A stretch of DNA of 48,220 nucleotides from Christensenellaceae bacterium (GCA_022768945.1 JALEKY010000054.1:1-48220); one strand, 5' to 3'. Counted from the stretch's first letter, positions 37,690 through 47,232 are shown. Translations and numbers: made by a program. Notes: generated by a model not told the origin, from the letters alone.

Positions 37690-38958
37690 GTGGTAAACGC
37701 ATTTTACGATTCGTATTGCATATTGAATAAAGTTTACAGCGAGGGCGCGTACGTTAAGCAGGCGATGGCTTCCACTCCGATAGAGGAGAAGAATCGCGCG
37801 CAGATAACCAAAATCTGCTACGGCGTTCTCGATAAAGATATTTTTCTTTCGGACAGAATAAAAAGGTTGTGCGATAAAAATCCTAAGCTTGTAGTGAGAA
37901 CGGTGCTTAAAATCGCTATTTATAACATAGAATTCTTAAAAAAGCCGCCTTACGCCGTTACGGACAGCGCCGTAGAGCTTTTAAACAAACTCGGCAAAAA
38001 GGGCGTTTCGGGCTTTGTAAACGCCGTTTTAAGAAAATATGTGAAAACGACTTTCCCTGATTTCGGAAACGATTTGCACGGATTATCGCTTAAATACGAC
38101 TATCCCGAGTTTGCCGTAAAAAAAATAGTCGATTTTTACGGCAAAGAAAGGGCGGAAAAGATAATGGGCAGCTCTTCCGAGCTTACCGGAATTCGCTTTA
38201 AAAGAGGTTTTGACGGAGAGGAATATTTAAATAATCTTAACGTGAATTACCTGAAAACGCCTTTCGAAAACTTCTTTTTAGCTGAAAAATTTTCAAGGAA
38301 CTCCGATTTCGACAACGGAACGTATACTTTTCAGTCTATAGGTTCTGTTGCCGTCGTATATGAGCTTTTAAACGCTTTTGACAAGGATAAATTTACAGCC
38401 GAAGTCTTGGACGCGTGTGCCGCTCCGGGCGGAAAATCCGTTCTTTTATCAGAGTTTTTCGGCAAGGTTTATGCGGAAGAGATTCATTCGCACAGAGTTG
38501 AGCTTATAAGACAGTACGCTAAGAGAATGGGCTCGGATAACGTGGAAGAAGAGGAGGGCGACGCATGCGTTTTGAATCCGTCTTTCGTCGGTCGTTTTTC
38601 CGCCGTGCTTTGCGACGTCCCGTGTAGCGGTTACGGCGTTCTTAAGTCGAACCCGGACATAAAGCTCCACAGAAACGAAGAGAATATAGAGGAATTGACG
38701 GGTATTCAGCTCGGCATACTGAATAATTGTTCGAAATACGTTTCTTCCGGCGGAATTATGGTTTATTCCACTTGCTCGATATTCCGCGAGGAAAACGACG
38801 GCGCGGTAGTCAATTTCTTAAAAGGAAATAAAGATTTTTGCCTTGTCGAAACGAAACCGCTTATACCGCATTTAAAAACCGAATACGGCGTGCAGTTTTT
38901 GCCGGACGAATGCTTCGGCGCGGGCTTTTACGCAGCCGTTCTCAAAAAGATAAAATGA
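37690..38958 (+). CDS. rsmB: 16S rRNA (cytosine-967-C5) methyltransferase
   Basis: The 422-residue enzyme has an N-terminal NusB-like RNA-binding domain (~1-125) and a SAM domain with CAAPGGKS, DVPCSGYGVL (first catalytic Cys region) and STCS (second Cys). GTG start with CGGAG upstream. Its TGA overlaps the ATG of rlmN (ATGA). Confidence 0.93.
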   Translation: MVNAFYDSYCILNKVYSEGAYVKQAMASTPIEEKNRAQITKICYGVLDKDIFLSDRIKRLCDKNPKLVVRTVLKIAIYNIEFLKKPPYAVTDSAVELLNKLGKKGVSGFVNAVLRKYVKTTFPDFGNDLHGLSLKYDYPEFAVKKIVDFYGKERAEKIMGSSSELTGIRFKRGFDGEEYLNNLNVNYLKTPFENFFLAEKFSRNSDFDNGTYTFQSIGSVAVVYELLNAFDKDKFTAEVLDACAAPGGKSVLLSEFFGKVYAEEIHSHRVELIRQYAKRMGSDNVEEEEGDACVLNPSFVGRFSAVLCDVPCSGYGVLKSNPDIKLHRNEENIEELTGIQLGILNNCSKYVSSGGIMVYSTCSIFREENDGAVVNFLKGNKDFCLVETKPLIPHLKTEYGVQFLPDECFGAGFYAAVLKKIK

Positions 38959-40019
38959 AAAAGATTTTACAGGATTTATCCTTAGAAGAACTTAAAATTC
39001 TTACGGAAAGCTACGGCGAAAAGCCATATAGGGCAAAGCAGATCCGTTCGGCTCTCCACTCGGGGCGTAAAATATCGGAAATTACAGATATATCCAAGGA
39101 TTTTCGTGCAAAACTTCTCGAAGAATATGAAGACGAACCGGTAAGAATAATAAAGAAACTCGTATCTTCGGACGGAACTGAAAAGTTTCTTTTGGAGCTT
39201 TCGGACGGAAACGTAATCGAAAGCGTTTTAATGAAGTACAAATACGGCAACACGCAGTGCATTTCTACGCAGGTAGGTTGCCGAATGAATTGCGCGTTTT
39301 GCGCTTCGGGACTGAACGGACTCGCCAGAAATCTGTCTTCGGGCGAAATCGCTTCGGAAATCTTCGCCGTAAACAGAGAGGCGGGCGGCAACCTCGAAAA
39401 CAGAAAGGTTACGAACGTGGTGCTTATGGGAAGCGGAGAACCTCTCGATAATTACGCAAACGTAGTGAAGTTTCTCCGCGAAATCACTGCCGATGGCGGC
39501 ATAAACATAAGCCAAAGGAATATTTCTCTGTCTACCAGCGGTCTTGTGCCCGAAATGTATAAATTCGCGGACGAAAAAATGGGAGTAAATCTCTCTGTAT
39601 CGCTTCATAACCCGTTTGACGAGAAGAGAAGAAGAATTATGCCCGTGGCAAAGAAGTATTCGGTGAAAGATATACTCGGCGCGTGCTCGTATTATTTCGA
39701 AAAAACGGGCAGACGGTATATTTTCGAGTATTCGCTTATAAAAGGCGAAAACGACACGAAAGAATGTGCAGACGAGCTTATAAGGCTTCTTTCGGGCAGA
39801 CCTTGCCACGTTAATCTCATCAGGCTTAACGAGGTAAAAGAGAGGAACCTTCTCGCTACAGACGACAAATACGCTTATTCTTTCCTCGGACTTTTGGAAA
39901 AAGGCGGGCTTTCGGCTTCGCTGAGGCGCAGAATCGGCACGGATATAGACGGCGCGTGCGGTCAGCTGAGAAACAGATATATAAAAGAAAAATCCACCGT
40001 CGGAGAAACAAACGAATGA
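38955..40019 (+). CDS. rlmN: 23S rRNA/tRNA adenine-C2 methyltransferase RlmN
   Basis: The 354-residue radical SAM enzyme methylates A2503 of 23S rRNA and A37 of some tRNAs. The cluster motif is CRMNCAFC, the GSGEPLDN motif follows, and the catalytic cysteine is in DGACGQL near the end. ATG at 38955 overlaps the rsmB stop by 4 bp. Its own TGA overlaps the rsgA ATG in the same way. Confidence 0.95.
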   Translation: MKKILQDLSLEELKILTESYGEKPYRAKQIRSALHSGRKISEITDISKDFRAKLLEEYEDEPVRIIKKLVSSDGTEKFLLELSDGNVIESVLMKYKYGNTQCISTQVGCRMNCAFCASGLNGLARNLSSGEIASEIFAVNREAGGNLENRKVTNVVLMGSGEPLDNYANVVKFLREITADGGINISQRNISLSTSGLVPEMYKFADEKMGVNLSVSLHNPFDEKRRRIMPVAKKYSVKDILGACSYYFEKTGRRYIFEYSLIKGENDTKECADELIRLLSGRPCHVNLIRLNEVKERNLLATDDKYAYSFLGLLEKGGLSASLRRRIGTDIDGACGQLRNRYIKEKSTVGETNE

Positions 40020-40867
40020 AAGGTCAGATAATAAAAATTCGTTCGGGAAAGTACTTCGTAAAGAGCGAATCTCGCGAATTCGTTTGCAGTGCGAGAGGGG
40101 GATTGAGAATTAAAACGGACGGCATCGTTACCGGCGACTTTGTCGAATTTAACGAAAAAACGCTGACGGTAGACAAAATTCTCCCTCGAAAAAATCTCTT
40201 TTACAGACCGAGCGTAGCGAATATAGACGCCGTAAACGTTGTCGTCGCATGTCCGCCGCCTCCCGATTTTTTATTGCTCGACAAGTTAATCGTATCCCTT
40301 TGCGCGGAGAACGTCGAAGTTTTCATAAGCGTTAACAAAACGGATATAGATAGGGACACATTCGACCGTATAAAAAAGAATTACGGCGAAGCTGGATTCC
40401 CCGTTTTTTCGGTCAGCGCGAAGACGGGAGACGGTCTTAACGAGTTGAAAGAAGCTTTTAAAGGCAACCTCGTGGCGTTTGCCGGGCAGAGCGCGGTCGG
40501 AAAATCTTCGCTGTTAAACGCTCTTTTCGGACTTGAACTGAAAACGGGAGACGTGAGCGAAAAAACGCTTCGAGGAAAACATACCACGACCGCAGCCGAA
40601 ATTTTCGATTTCGACGACGTGAGAATAGTAGATACTCCGGGGTTCAGCGCGATAACGCCGGATTTGCTTCCCGAAGAGCTCGGGCTTTTCTATCCCGAAT
40701 ACTTCGAGAGACTTAAAGACTGTAAATATCGCGGTTGCACGCATACGGGCGAACCCGGTTGCGCGGTAGAAAAAGCCGTAAAAAACGGAGAACTGTGCGA
40801 GGACAGATATATTCGCTACAAGACCGTTTTCAACGAATTAAAGGAAATTCAATCAAAAAAATATTAA
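40016..40867 (+). CDS. rsgA: Ribosome small subunit GTPase RsgA
   Basis: The 283-residue circularly permuted GTPase checks late 30S assembly. N-terminal OB fold, then G4 NKTD (107-110), G1 GQSAVGKSS (157-165), G3 DTPGF (206-210), and the zinc site Cys236, Cys241, His243, Cys249. In many Firmicutes stp and prkC lie between rlmN and rsgA; here the two overlap by 4 bp. Confidence 0.95.
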   Translation: MKGQIIKIRSGKYFVKSESREFVCSARGGLRIKTDGIVTGDFVEFNEKTLTVDKILPRKNLFYRPSVANIDAVNVVVACPPPPDFLLLDKLIVSLCAENVEVFISVNKTDIDRDTFDRIKKNYGEAGFPVFSVSAKTGDGLNELKEAFKGNLVAFAGQSAVGKSSLLNALFGLELKTGDVSEKTLRGKHTTTAAEIFDFDDVRIVDTPGFSAITPDLLPEELGLFYPEYFERLKDCKYRGCTHTGEPGCAVEKAVKNGELCEDRYIRYKTVFNELKEIQSKKY

Positions 40868-40884
40868 ATAACGGAGAATTTACA

Positions 40885-41547
40885 ATGAACAACGAAAAAA
40901 TTCTGATAGCGCCGTCCATTCTTTCCGCCGATTTTTCGATAATGGGCGAGGAAGTTAAGAACCTTGAAAAAAACGGCGCGGACGTAATTCACGTAGACGT
41001 AATGGACGGAGTGTTCGTTTCCAACATAACTTTCGGAATGAAGATGGTTAAAGATATAAGAAAGCTCACTACGCTTCCTCTCGATTGTCACCTTATGATA
41101 GTGGAACCGTGGAAATACGTGGAAAAATTCGCGGAAAGCGGAGCCGACTATATTACAGTTCATTATGAAGCCTGCAAGGAAAGACTTGAGGAAACGCTCA
41201 ATCTTATAAAAAAATGCGGCGTTAAATGCGGTTGCGTTATAAATCCCGATACCCCGGTAGAAAAAATTGAAAACGTAATAGAAATGTGCGATATGGTTCT
41301 CGTAATGAGCGTTTTTCCCGGAAAAGGCGGTCAGAAGTTTATACCCGAAGTTCTGCCTAAAGTCGAAAAAATCCGCAAAATCATCGAAAAAAGCGGCAAG
41401 GATATTCTTCTCGAAATCGACGGCGGCGTAAACAAAGAAAACGTAGGTATTATTAAAAAAAGCGGCGCAAACGTTCTCGTTGCCGGCAACACGGTATTTT
41501 CCGCGCCGGACAGAAAAGAAGTAATGGAAGCGCTCAGAACGCTATAA
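40885..41547 (+). CDS. rpe: Ribulose-phosphate 3-epimerase
   Basis: The 220-residue TIM-barrel enzyme interconverts ribulose 5-phosphate and xylulose 5-phosphate. Motifs: IAPSILSADF, HVDVMDGVFV, MSVFPGKGGQKF and EIDGGV, with the phosphate-binding GNTVF end. ATG with CGGAG upstream; in the usual place between rsgA and thiN. Confidence 0.96.
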   Translation: MNNEKILIAPSILSADFSIMGEEVKNLEKNGADVIHVDVMDGVFVSNITFGMKMVKDIRKLTTLPLDCHLMIVEPWKYVEKFAESGADYITVHYEACKERLEETLNLIKKCGVKCGCVINPDTPVEKIENVIEMCDMVLVMSVFPGKGGQKFIPEVLPKVEKIRKIIEKSGKDILLEIDGGVNKENVGIIKKSGANVLVAGNTVFSAPDRKEVMEALRTL

Positions 41548-41562
41548 AATCGTTTATAACGT

Positions 41563-42168
41563 ATGATTGGAATAATTCTTTTAAACGGAGAGCCGTATAA
41601 AGGAAAAATCGACGTAAGCGGTAAATTCGTTGTCGCGTGCGACGGCGGATACGCTTACGCCGAAAAAAACGGCATTAAGTGCAATCTGATACTCGGGGAT
41701 TTCGATTCTCTCGGTTACAAACCCGAGGGTGCGGAAGTTTTTCCCGTGGAAAAAGACTATACGGACGGAGAACTTGCCCTTATAGAGCTTAAAAAGAGGG
41801 GAATAACAGATATAGAAATTTATTGCGGAGCCGGAAAACGCGACGATCATTATTTCGGAAACATCGGGTTGCTCGTAAAAGGAGATAAACTCGGTTTAAA
41901 CGTAAAATTCGTAACCGATTACACGGAATTCGTTTTAAAAACAGGGAAAGTCGTTTTTTCGGGCAGAATAAGAGATACTGTATCGGTGATTCCCGTCACC
42001 GAGAAAATCCGTATTTCGGAAAGCTACGGATTAAAATACCCTGCCGCCGGACTGGATATTTCCTTAGGAGACAGCACAGGTTTATCTAACGTTATATTAA
42101 AAGAAAACGCGTATATCGAAATAACCGAAGGAAAAGCCTTGATTTTTTCGGTAAAAAAAGTGGATTAA
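41563..42168 (+). CDS. thiN: Thiamine pyrophosphokinase
   Basis: The 201-residue enzyme makes thiamine pyrophosphate from thiamine and ATP. Motifs: ACDGGYAYAEKNG, LILGDFDSLG, the acidic KDYTDGELAL segment and GKRDDHYFGNI. It is the last gene of the priA-thiN run. ATG start with a weak ribosome site, 15 bp after rpe. Confidence 0.92.
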   Translation: MIGIILLNGEPYKGKIDVSGKFVVACDGGYAYAEKNGIKCNLILGDFDSLGYKPEGAEVFPVEKDYTDGELALIELKKRGITDIEIYCGAGKRDDHYFGNIGLLVKGDKLGLNVKFVTDYTEFVLKTGKVVFSGRIRDTVSVIPVTEKIRISESYGLKYPAAGLDISLGDSTGLSNVILKENAYIEITEGKALIFSVKKVD

Positions 42169-42299
42169 AAAAAGACATAGCCGTTGTCGGGGAGACTATC
42201 GTTCGTCCGTGTTTCTTTATAAGTTGTTTTTTTAAACAAACCGTAGGTGCGAGCATTGCTCGTCCGATTTAATATAAAATCCGCTTTAATATAAAAATA

Positions 42300-42330
42300 T
42301 AAGCTCTGATAAATTCCGTCGGGGCTTTTT
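42300..42330 (+). terminator. Probable terminator of the priA-thiN unit
   Basis: AAGCTC pairs with GGGCTT across about 16 nt, followed by a T run (TTTTT, near 42330). Confidence 0.6.
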
Positions 42331-42336
42331 AAACAC

Positions 42337-42368
42337 GAAAAAAGAGGAGTAAGCAATTACTTACTCCC
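42337..42368 (-). terminator. Intrinsic terminator of rpmB
   Basis: Read on the minus strand, GGGAGTAAG pairs with CTTACTCC(T) over a 6-nt loop and is followed by CTTTTTTTCG. It faces the thiN terminator. Confidence 0.85.
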
Positions 42369-42393
42369 TTAAATCTACTTTATAAGGAAACAA

Positions 42394-42585
42394 TTAAGCT
42401 CTGTTAACCTTGTCGCTCTTCAAGCAACGAGCGCAAACGTATTCGGCGGAAACCGATCCGTTCTCATTTACGACTTTGACCTTCTGAACGTTCGCATTGT
42501 AGGAACGAGGGGTCTTACGGTTACTGTGGCTTACCTTGTTACCGGATAATTTACCTTTACCGCAAACACTGCATACTCTGGACAT
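42394..42585 (-). CDS. rpmB: 50S ribosomal protein L28
   Basis: The 63-residue protein has the L28 pattern (SRVCSVCGKGKLSGNKVSHSN) and two CxxC pairs (CSVC and CARC), so it is the zinc-binding form. GGAGGTG precedes ATG 42585 by about 8 bp. The gene is divergent from asp23, as usual in Firmicutes. Confidence 0.96.
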   Translation of the reverse strand: MSRVCSVCGKGKLSGNKVSHSNRKTPRSYNANVQKVKVVNENGSVSAEYVCARCLKSDKVNRA

Positions 42586-42628
42586 ATTTAACACCTCCAC
42601 GGGACTATTCTAAAAAATAAGCATAAAT

Positions 42629-42657
42629 AATATAACACTTCTAAAAAAAAATTGCAA
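42629..42657 (-). promoter_or_regulatory. Promoter of rpmB
   Basis: Minus-strand TTGCAA (42652-42657) and TATATT (42629-42634) are 17 bp apart. Confidence 0.7.
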
Positions 42658-42659
42658 CA

Positions 42660-42939
42660 AAAATAACCCCGTTTTAAAAAGAATTATTGTTTTAATAAGG
42701 ATTTTCTCGTTTAATTTCCTTTTTGCTTTTTAGAAAAAGCGGAAAAAGAGAGGAAAAAGGTAAACGGAATTCCTATGCGTCGATAGTGGAAAGAGATTTT
42801 TATCGAAAAACGAGAAGGAAGATGAGCAGCCGAACGGTCGTTTTTTGCTTAAAATTGTTAAATCTTTTCAGAATTGTGTGATAGAGTTGTTATAAAGGCG
42901 CTATCAAAGGCAAAAAATATACATACGATAAAAAATCGT
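42660..42939. other. Non-coding gap between rpmB and asp23
   Basis: No gene is supported. The stretch is purine/pyrimidine biased and holds a hairpin, TTTTTGCTTTTT with AAAAAGCGGAAAA (42720-42750). The rest appears unstructured. Divergent promoters lie at both ends. Confidence 0.5.
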
Positions 42940-42968
42940 TTGCAAAAAAAAGCGTAATGATGTAAAAT
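42940..42968 (+). promoter_or_regulatory. Promoter of asp23/gls24-fakA
   Basis: TTGCAA (42940-42945) and TAAAAT (42963-42968) are 17 bp apart; the start is near 42975. Confidence 0.65.
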
Positions 42969-42998
42969 AAAAAAAGAAATTCATCAGAGGGAAAGAGT

Positions 42999-43346
42999 AT
43001 GTCTGTAAACACGAACAACATATACGGAAGAATATCTATTTCGGACAAAGCCATATCGAAGGTTGCTCTTAAAGCGGCACTCGACTGTTACGGCATTGTC
43101 GATACGGTTTCAAATAAGTTTTCCGATACCCTTTCCGAATTTCTGAAGCTTGACAAAGCCAAAGGGGTGAGCGTATCAACCCAGGAGGATCGAATTTACA
43201 TCGATTTGTTCGTCGTTGTAAAATTCGGGGTATCCATTTCGGCTGTCGCGGATTCTTTGAAACAAACGGTAAAATATGCCGTCGAAGATTTCACGGGAAT
43301 GATTGTTAACGAAGTAAACGTAAATATCGTGGGCGTCAGGCTTTAA
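42999..43346 (+). CDS. Asp23/Gls24 family envelope stress protein (YloU-like)
   Basis: The 115-residue protein has the Asp23 pattern: GRISISDKAISKVALKAALDCYGIV, a YIDLFVVVKFGVSI strand segment and FTGMIVNEVNVNIVGV at the end. Such proteins are linked to cell envelope homeostasis and sit at the membrane via partners. AGAGG lies 8 bp before ATG. It comes directly before fakA, the conserved rpmB/yloU/yloV arrangement. Confidence 0.9.
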   Translation: MSVNTNNIYGRISISDKAISKVALKAALDCYGIVDTVSNKFSDTLSEFLKLDKAKGVSVSTQEDRIYIDLFVVVKFGVSISAVADSLKQTVKYAVEDFTGMIVNEVNVNIVGVRL

Positions 43347-43375
43347 TTTTTGCTACCTCGGAGGACTTTTTTTTA

Positions 43376-45010
43376 ATGTTGAAAACCATAAACGGCGCAA
43401 TGTTCGTCAATATGATGCACAGCGCTGCGAAGAATTTGGAAATTAACAGATCGAAAATAGACGCGTTGAACGTTTTTCCGGTGCCGGACGGCGATACCGG
43501 AACGAATATGTCACTTACTTTTCAGTCCGCGATAAAGGAACTCGGTCAATGCGTGAATAATAATCTCGGAGATTTATCTTCGGCTGTTTCAAAAGGCGCG
43601 CTCAAAGGAGCGAGGGGAAATTCCGGCGTAATACTTTCGCAGATACTCAAAGGATTGTGTTCCGTTTGCAAAAACGTTGCCGAAATAGACACCAGAACTT
43701 TTGCAAAAGCTTTGAAAAGTGCGACGGATACGGCGTACAAGGCTGTTTCCAAGCCGAAAGAAGGCACAATTCTTACCGTTTGCCGCGCTATATCCGACAG
43801 CGCAGCAAAATGCAGAAAAAGAGAATTCGAAGAATTTTTCGAAGATTTCCTTGCCGCAGGTCAGGAATCGTTGGATAAGACTCCCGAACTTCTTCCCGTG
43901 TTAAAAAAAGCGGGCGTTGTGGACGCCGGCGGTATGGGGCTTTTAACCGTTTATCGCGGAATGTTAAAGGCTATCAACGGAGAAAAGGTTGAGGCAATTT
44001 CCGTGGAAGTTCCCGTTACGGCAGTTAAAAACGACGAAATCCCCGCTGAACACGCCGAACTTTTTCAGCTCGGCAGAATAGAATTCGCTTATTGTACGGA
44101 ATTTTTCGTTATCAACTTAAAGAAAAAGACGACGCTCGCGGATATAGACAAGTTAAAAGAGTATCTTATGGGGATAGGCGACAGCGTTATCTGCATAGGC
44201 GACCTCGAATTTATAAAAGTTCACGTTCATACGAACAATCCGGGGCAGGCGCTTTCGAAAGCTTTGCAACTCGGAGAACTCGACAAAGTAAAAATAGAAA
44301 ACATGCTCGAACAAAACCGTGCGCTTCTTAAAAAGTACGAGGCGGAAAAGAAAGAGATGGGCATGCTTGCCATCTGTTCGGGCGACGGTTTATCCGCTAT
44401 ATTCAAGGATTTACAGGTAGACAGAGTTATAGAGGGCGGTCAGACGATGAACCCCAGTGCGAGCGACATTGCCGACGCGGTTATGAAGGTGAATGCCGAT
44501 AACGTATTTGTCTTTCCGAACAACAAAAACATTATTCTGGCTGCAGAACAGGCGAAAGAGCTTGTTAAAAACAAAAAAATGTACGTTATCCCCACAAAGA
44601 GCGTGCCACAGGGCTTCTCCGCCGCACTTGCGTTCGATCCCGAAGCAAAGCCGGACGAAAACCTCGTGAACATGCTTCACTCGCTTGATAACGTTACGGT
44701 AGGTCAGGTTACTTACGCGGTAAGAACGACTAAAATCGACAGATTCTCCTTAAAAGAAGGAGATATAATAGGTCTTGACAATAAAAAAATCCTCGCAAAA
44801 GGTAAAGAAATCGAGGACGTTGCCGTGAAACTCGTAGATACGATAAAGGATAAGAGTCACGAGATGATTAACCTTTATTACGGCAGCGATATAAGCGAGG
44901 AAGACGCCGAAAGACTTAAATGCAGACTGCAGGAGATTTATCCCGACTGCGAAATAGAGAGTTATTACGGCGGACAACCGATTTATTACTACATCATTTC
45001 GCTCGAATAG
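43376..45010 (+). CDS. fakA: DAK2-domain fatty acid kinase FakA (YloV-like)
   Basis: The 544-residue protein has an N-terminal DAK2 kinase domain with FPVPDGDTGTNMSLTF and GARGNSGVI (~residues 35-95), then a middle domain and a C-terminal DegV-like region ending in YYGGQPIYYYIIS. FakA phosphorylates fatty acids carried by FakB for phospholipid synthesis. No fakB is seen in this window. GGAGG lies 11 bp upstream of ATG. Confidence 0.93.
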   Translation: MLKTINGAMFVNMMHSAAKNLEINRSKIDALNVFPVPDGDTGTNMSLTFQSAIKELGQCVNNNLGDLSSAVSKGALKGARGNSGVILSQILKGLCSVCKNVAEIDTRTFAKALKSATDTAYKAVSKPKEGTILTVCRAISDSAAKCRKREFEEFFEDFLAAGQESLDKTPELLPVLKKAGVVDAGGMGLLTVYRGMLKAINGEKVEAISVEVPVTAVKNDEIPAEHAELFQLGRIEFAYCTEFFVINLKKKTTLADIDKLKEYLMGIGDSVICIGDLEFIKVHVHTNNPGQALSKALQLGELDKVKIENMLEQNRALLKKYEAEKKEMGMLAICSGDGLSAIFKDLQVDRVIEGGQTMNPSASDIADAVMKVNADNVFVFPNNKNIILAAEQAKELVKNKKMYVIPTKSVPQGFSAALAFDPEAKPDENLVNMLHSLDNVTVGQVTYAVRTTKIDRFSLKEGDIIGLDNKKILAKGKEIEDVAVKLVDTIKDKSHEMINLYYGSDISEEDAERLKCRLQEIYPDCEIESYYGGQPIYYYIISLE

Positions 45011-45059
45011 TTGTATAAAATAATTACGAAAATTTGCGGAGAGTTCCGCCTTACATCAA

Positions 45060-45086
45060 GGGAAAACGGTCGGTTTTCCCTTTTTT
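45060..45086 (+). terminator. Terminator hairpin between fakA and recG
   Basis: GGGAAAAC (45060-45067) pairs with GTTTTCCC (45073-45080), followed by TTTTTT. It lies only 14 bp before the recG ATG, and a smaller hairpin GCGGA/TCCGC (45036-45049) precedes it. Confidence 0.85.
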
Positions 45087-45099
45087 AAACCGAGAAAGT

Positions 45100-47112
45100 A
45101 TGAATTTGAACGAATTGCGCGGCATGACCGACAAAAAAATTAAAGAACTTCAAAAAAACGGTATTTTCACCGCGGAAGATCTTGTTCGTTGTTTTCCGCG
45201 CGATTATCTCGATTTAACCAAACAAACGCCGCTTAGCGAATGTTATCATAACGACGTGGTGTTGACTTCCGCAAAGGTTACGGGTATTCCGCAGTCGAGC
45301 TATTACGGTAAAAGGAATAAATACGTAAAAGTATACATCGAGCAGGACGGGGCGATTTACACCGCAGTATGGTTTAATAATCCGTACGTCGAAAACGGAC
45401 TCAAAAGCGGAGAAGAATACTTTTTTTACGGCAGAGTTCAGAATAAATACGGTCAATGCAGTCTTGTAAACCCTTCCTACGAGCTTGTGGATAAGAATTA
45501 CAGGTTAAAAGGAATTGTGCCTGTTTATTCGGTAAAAGGCGGCATTACACAACGTTCGATTCGCGCTTCTGTTGCGCTTGCTCTTAAAAAAGTAGTAATA
45601 AAATCGATGATTCCCGAATATTTTATAAGAATGTATGGTCTTATGCCGCTCGAACGCGCATATTATCAGGTACATTTTCCTACGTGTCTTCAGGAAGCTG
45701 CAATCGCTTCTGAGAGGATAGCGATAGAAGAATATTTTCTTCTTGTTTCGGCTTTCAAGTATATAAAAGGGGATCGCGGGCAGGTAAGAATAAACAAATA
45801 TAGCTGCAAACCCACCGAAATAGGGGATTTTTCCAAACGTTTCGGGTTTGATTTCACCGAAGGACAAAAGAAAGCGGTAAACGAGATTTATTCCGATATG
45901 AACTCGCCCGTCGTGATGAACAGGCTTTTGCAGGGCGACGTAGGCAGCGGCAAAACTGCAGTCGCGCTGTGTTCGATTTATATTGCCGTAAAATCCGGGT
46001 ATCAGGCGGCGATGCTCGCGCCTACCGAGGTTTTAGCCGAGCAGAACTATAAAATTTTAAAGAGAATTTTTCCCGAATACAACGTCGCGCTTCTTACAGG
46101 CTCTCTGACAGCGAGGGAAAAGCGGGAAATTAAGGGAAAAATCGCTTCCGGCGAAATAAGCATAGTCGCCGGGACGCACGCGGTTATAACGGACGACGCG
46201 ATATTTCGCAATCTAAGCCTTTGCGTGTGCGACGAGCAGCATCGCTTCGGAGTCGCACAGAGAAACGCGCTCGTAGAAAAAGGGGTAACTCCGGACGTTC
46301 TCGTAATGTCCGCAACGCCTATTCCGAGAACGCTCTCTTTGATTTTTTACGGCGACCTCGACATATCGTCGATTACGGATAAACCCAAGGCGAGAGTAGA
46401 GATTTCTACCGGTATAGTGCCCGAAAGGAAATATAACGATATGCTTCGTTTTATTGACAACGAGTGCTCGCTCGGGCATAGGGCGTATTTTATTTGCCCG
46501 CTTATCGAAGGTGACGAAGAAGGTTCTCTTATGAGCGCGAAAGAGCTTTACGACGAGCTTAAAGAAAAGTTGCCTTCAAGAAAAATCGCATTGCTTCACG
46601 GGAAAATTAAGGATAAAGAAAAACGAATTATAATGCAGGAATTTAAAGACGGAACAATCGAAATTCTTGTTTCCACCACGGTAATAGAAGTGGGGATAGA
46701 CGTTCCCGAAGCTTCTGTTATGTCAATATATAATGCTGAGCGTTTCGGCTTGTCTCAGCTTCACCAACTAAGGGGAAGAGTCGGTCGTTCGGATATAAAG
46801 AGTTATTGCTTTTTATTGACATCTACCGATAATCCGAAATCGATTGAAAGGCTGAAAATTCTCCGCGATAATTCCGACGGCTTTAAAATTTCGGAGTACG
46901 ATTACGACCTAAGGGGAAGCGGAGATTTCTTCGGCGTAAGACAAAGCGGCAGGTTTTTGGGTGATTTGGGAAACCTGAAATACCCGTCGAGCGCGATTTT
47001 TCTTGCTAAGAAAATAAGCGACGGGACTTTTTCTTCAGGTTCGAACACTGACGAACTGAAAACAATCGCGCTGCAGAAATACGAAAAACTTAAGGATGTT
47101 ACGCTTAATTAA
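45100..47112 (+). CDS. recG: ATP-dependent DNA helicase RecG
   Basis: The 670-residue SF2 helicase remodels stalled forks and branched DNA. An N-terminal wedge/OB domain is followed by Walker A GDVGSGKTAVA (~290), DEQH (motif II), SATPIPRTLSL (motif III), EVGIDVPEA and QLRGRVGRSD. The ATG at 45100 is the first sensible start; the frame stays open through the terminator upstream, but no ribosome site supports an earlier start. The site before 45100 is weak. Confidence 0.95.
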   Translation: MNLNELRGMTDKKIKELQKNGIFTAEDLVRCFPRDYLDLTKQTPLSECYHNDVVLTSAKVTGIPQSSYYGKRNKYVKVYIEQDGAIYTAVWFNNPYVENGLKSGEEYFFYGRVQNKYGQCSLVNPSYELVDKNYRLKGIVPVYSVKGGITQRSIRASVALALKKVVIKSMIPEYFIRMYGLMPLERAYYQVHFPTCLQEAAIASERIAIEEYFLLVSAFKYIKGDRGQVRINKYSCKPTEIGDFSKRFGFDFTEGQKKAVNEIYSDMNSPVVMNRLLQGDVGSGKTAVALCSIYIAVKSGYQAAMLAPTEVLAEQNYKILKRIFPEYNVALLTGSLTAREKREIKGKIASGEISIVAGTHAVITDDAIFRNLSLCVCDEQHRFGVAQRNALVEKGVTPDVLVMSATPIPRTLSLIFYGDLDISSITDKPKARVEISTGIVPERKYNDMLRFIDNECSLGHRAYFICPLIEGDEEGSLMSAKELYDELKEKLPSRKIALLHGKIKDKEKRIIMQEFKDGTIEILVSTTVIEVGIDVPEASVMSIYNAERFGLSQLHQLRGRVGRSDIKSYCFLLTSTDNPKSIERLKILRDNSDGFKISEYDYDLRGSGDFFGVRQSGRFLGDLGNLKYPSSAIFLAKKISDGTFSSGSNTDELKTIALQKYEKLKDVTLN

Positions 47113-47185
47113 GCGAACTGAAACGGTAGAGTTATTAAAATTTTAGTAAAAAACGGAAAAAATTAAAAAACACATATAAAATTGC

Positions 47186-47214
47186 TTGCAAAAAAACTTA
47201 GGATTTGGTATAGT
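47186..47214 (+). promoter_or_regulatory. Promoter of the tRNA cluster
   Basis: TTGCAA (47186-47191) and TATAGT (47209-47214) are 17 bp apart, with the start near 47221, just before tRNA-Val. Confidence 0.72.
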
Positions 47215-47232
47215 ATATAAGCATTCCGTTGT

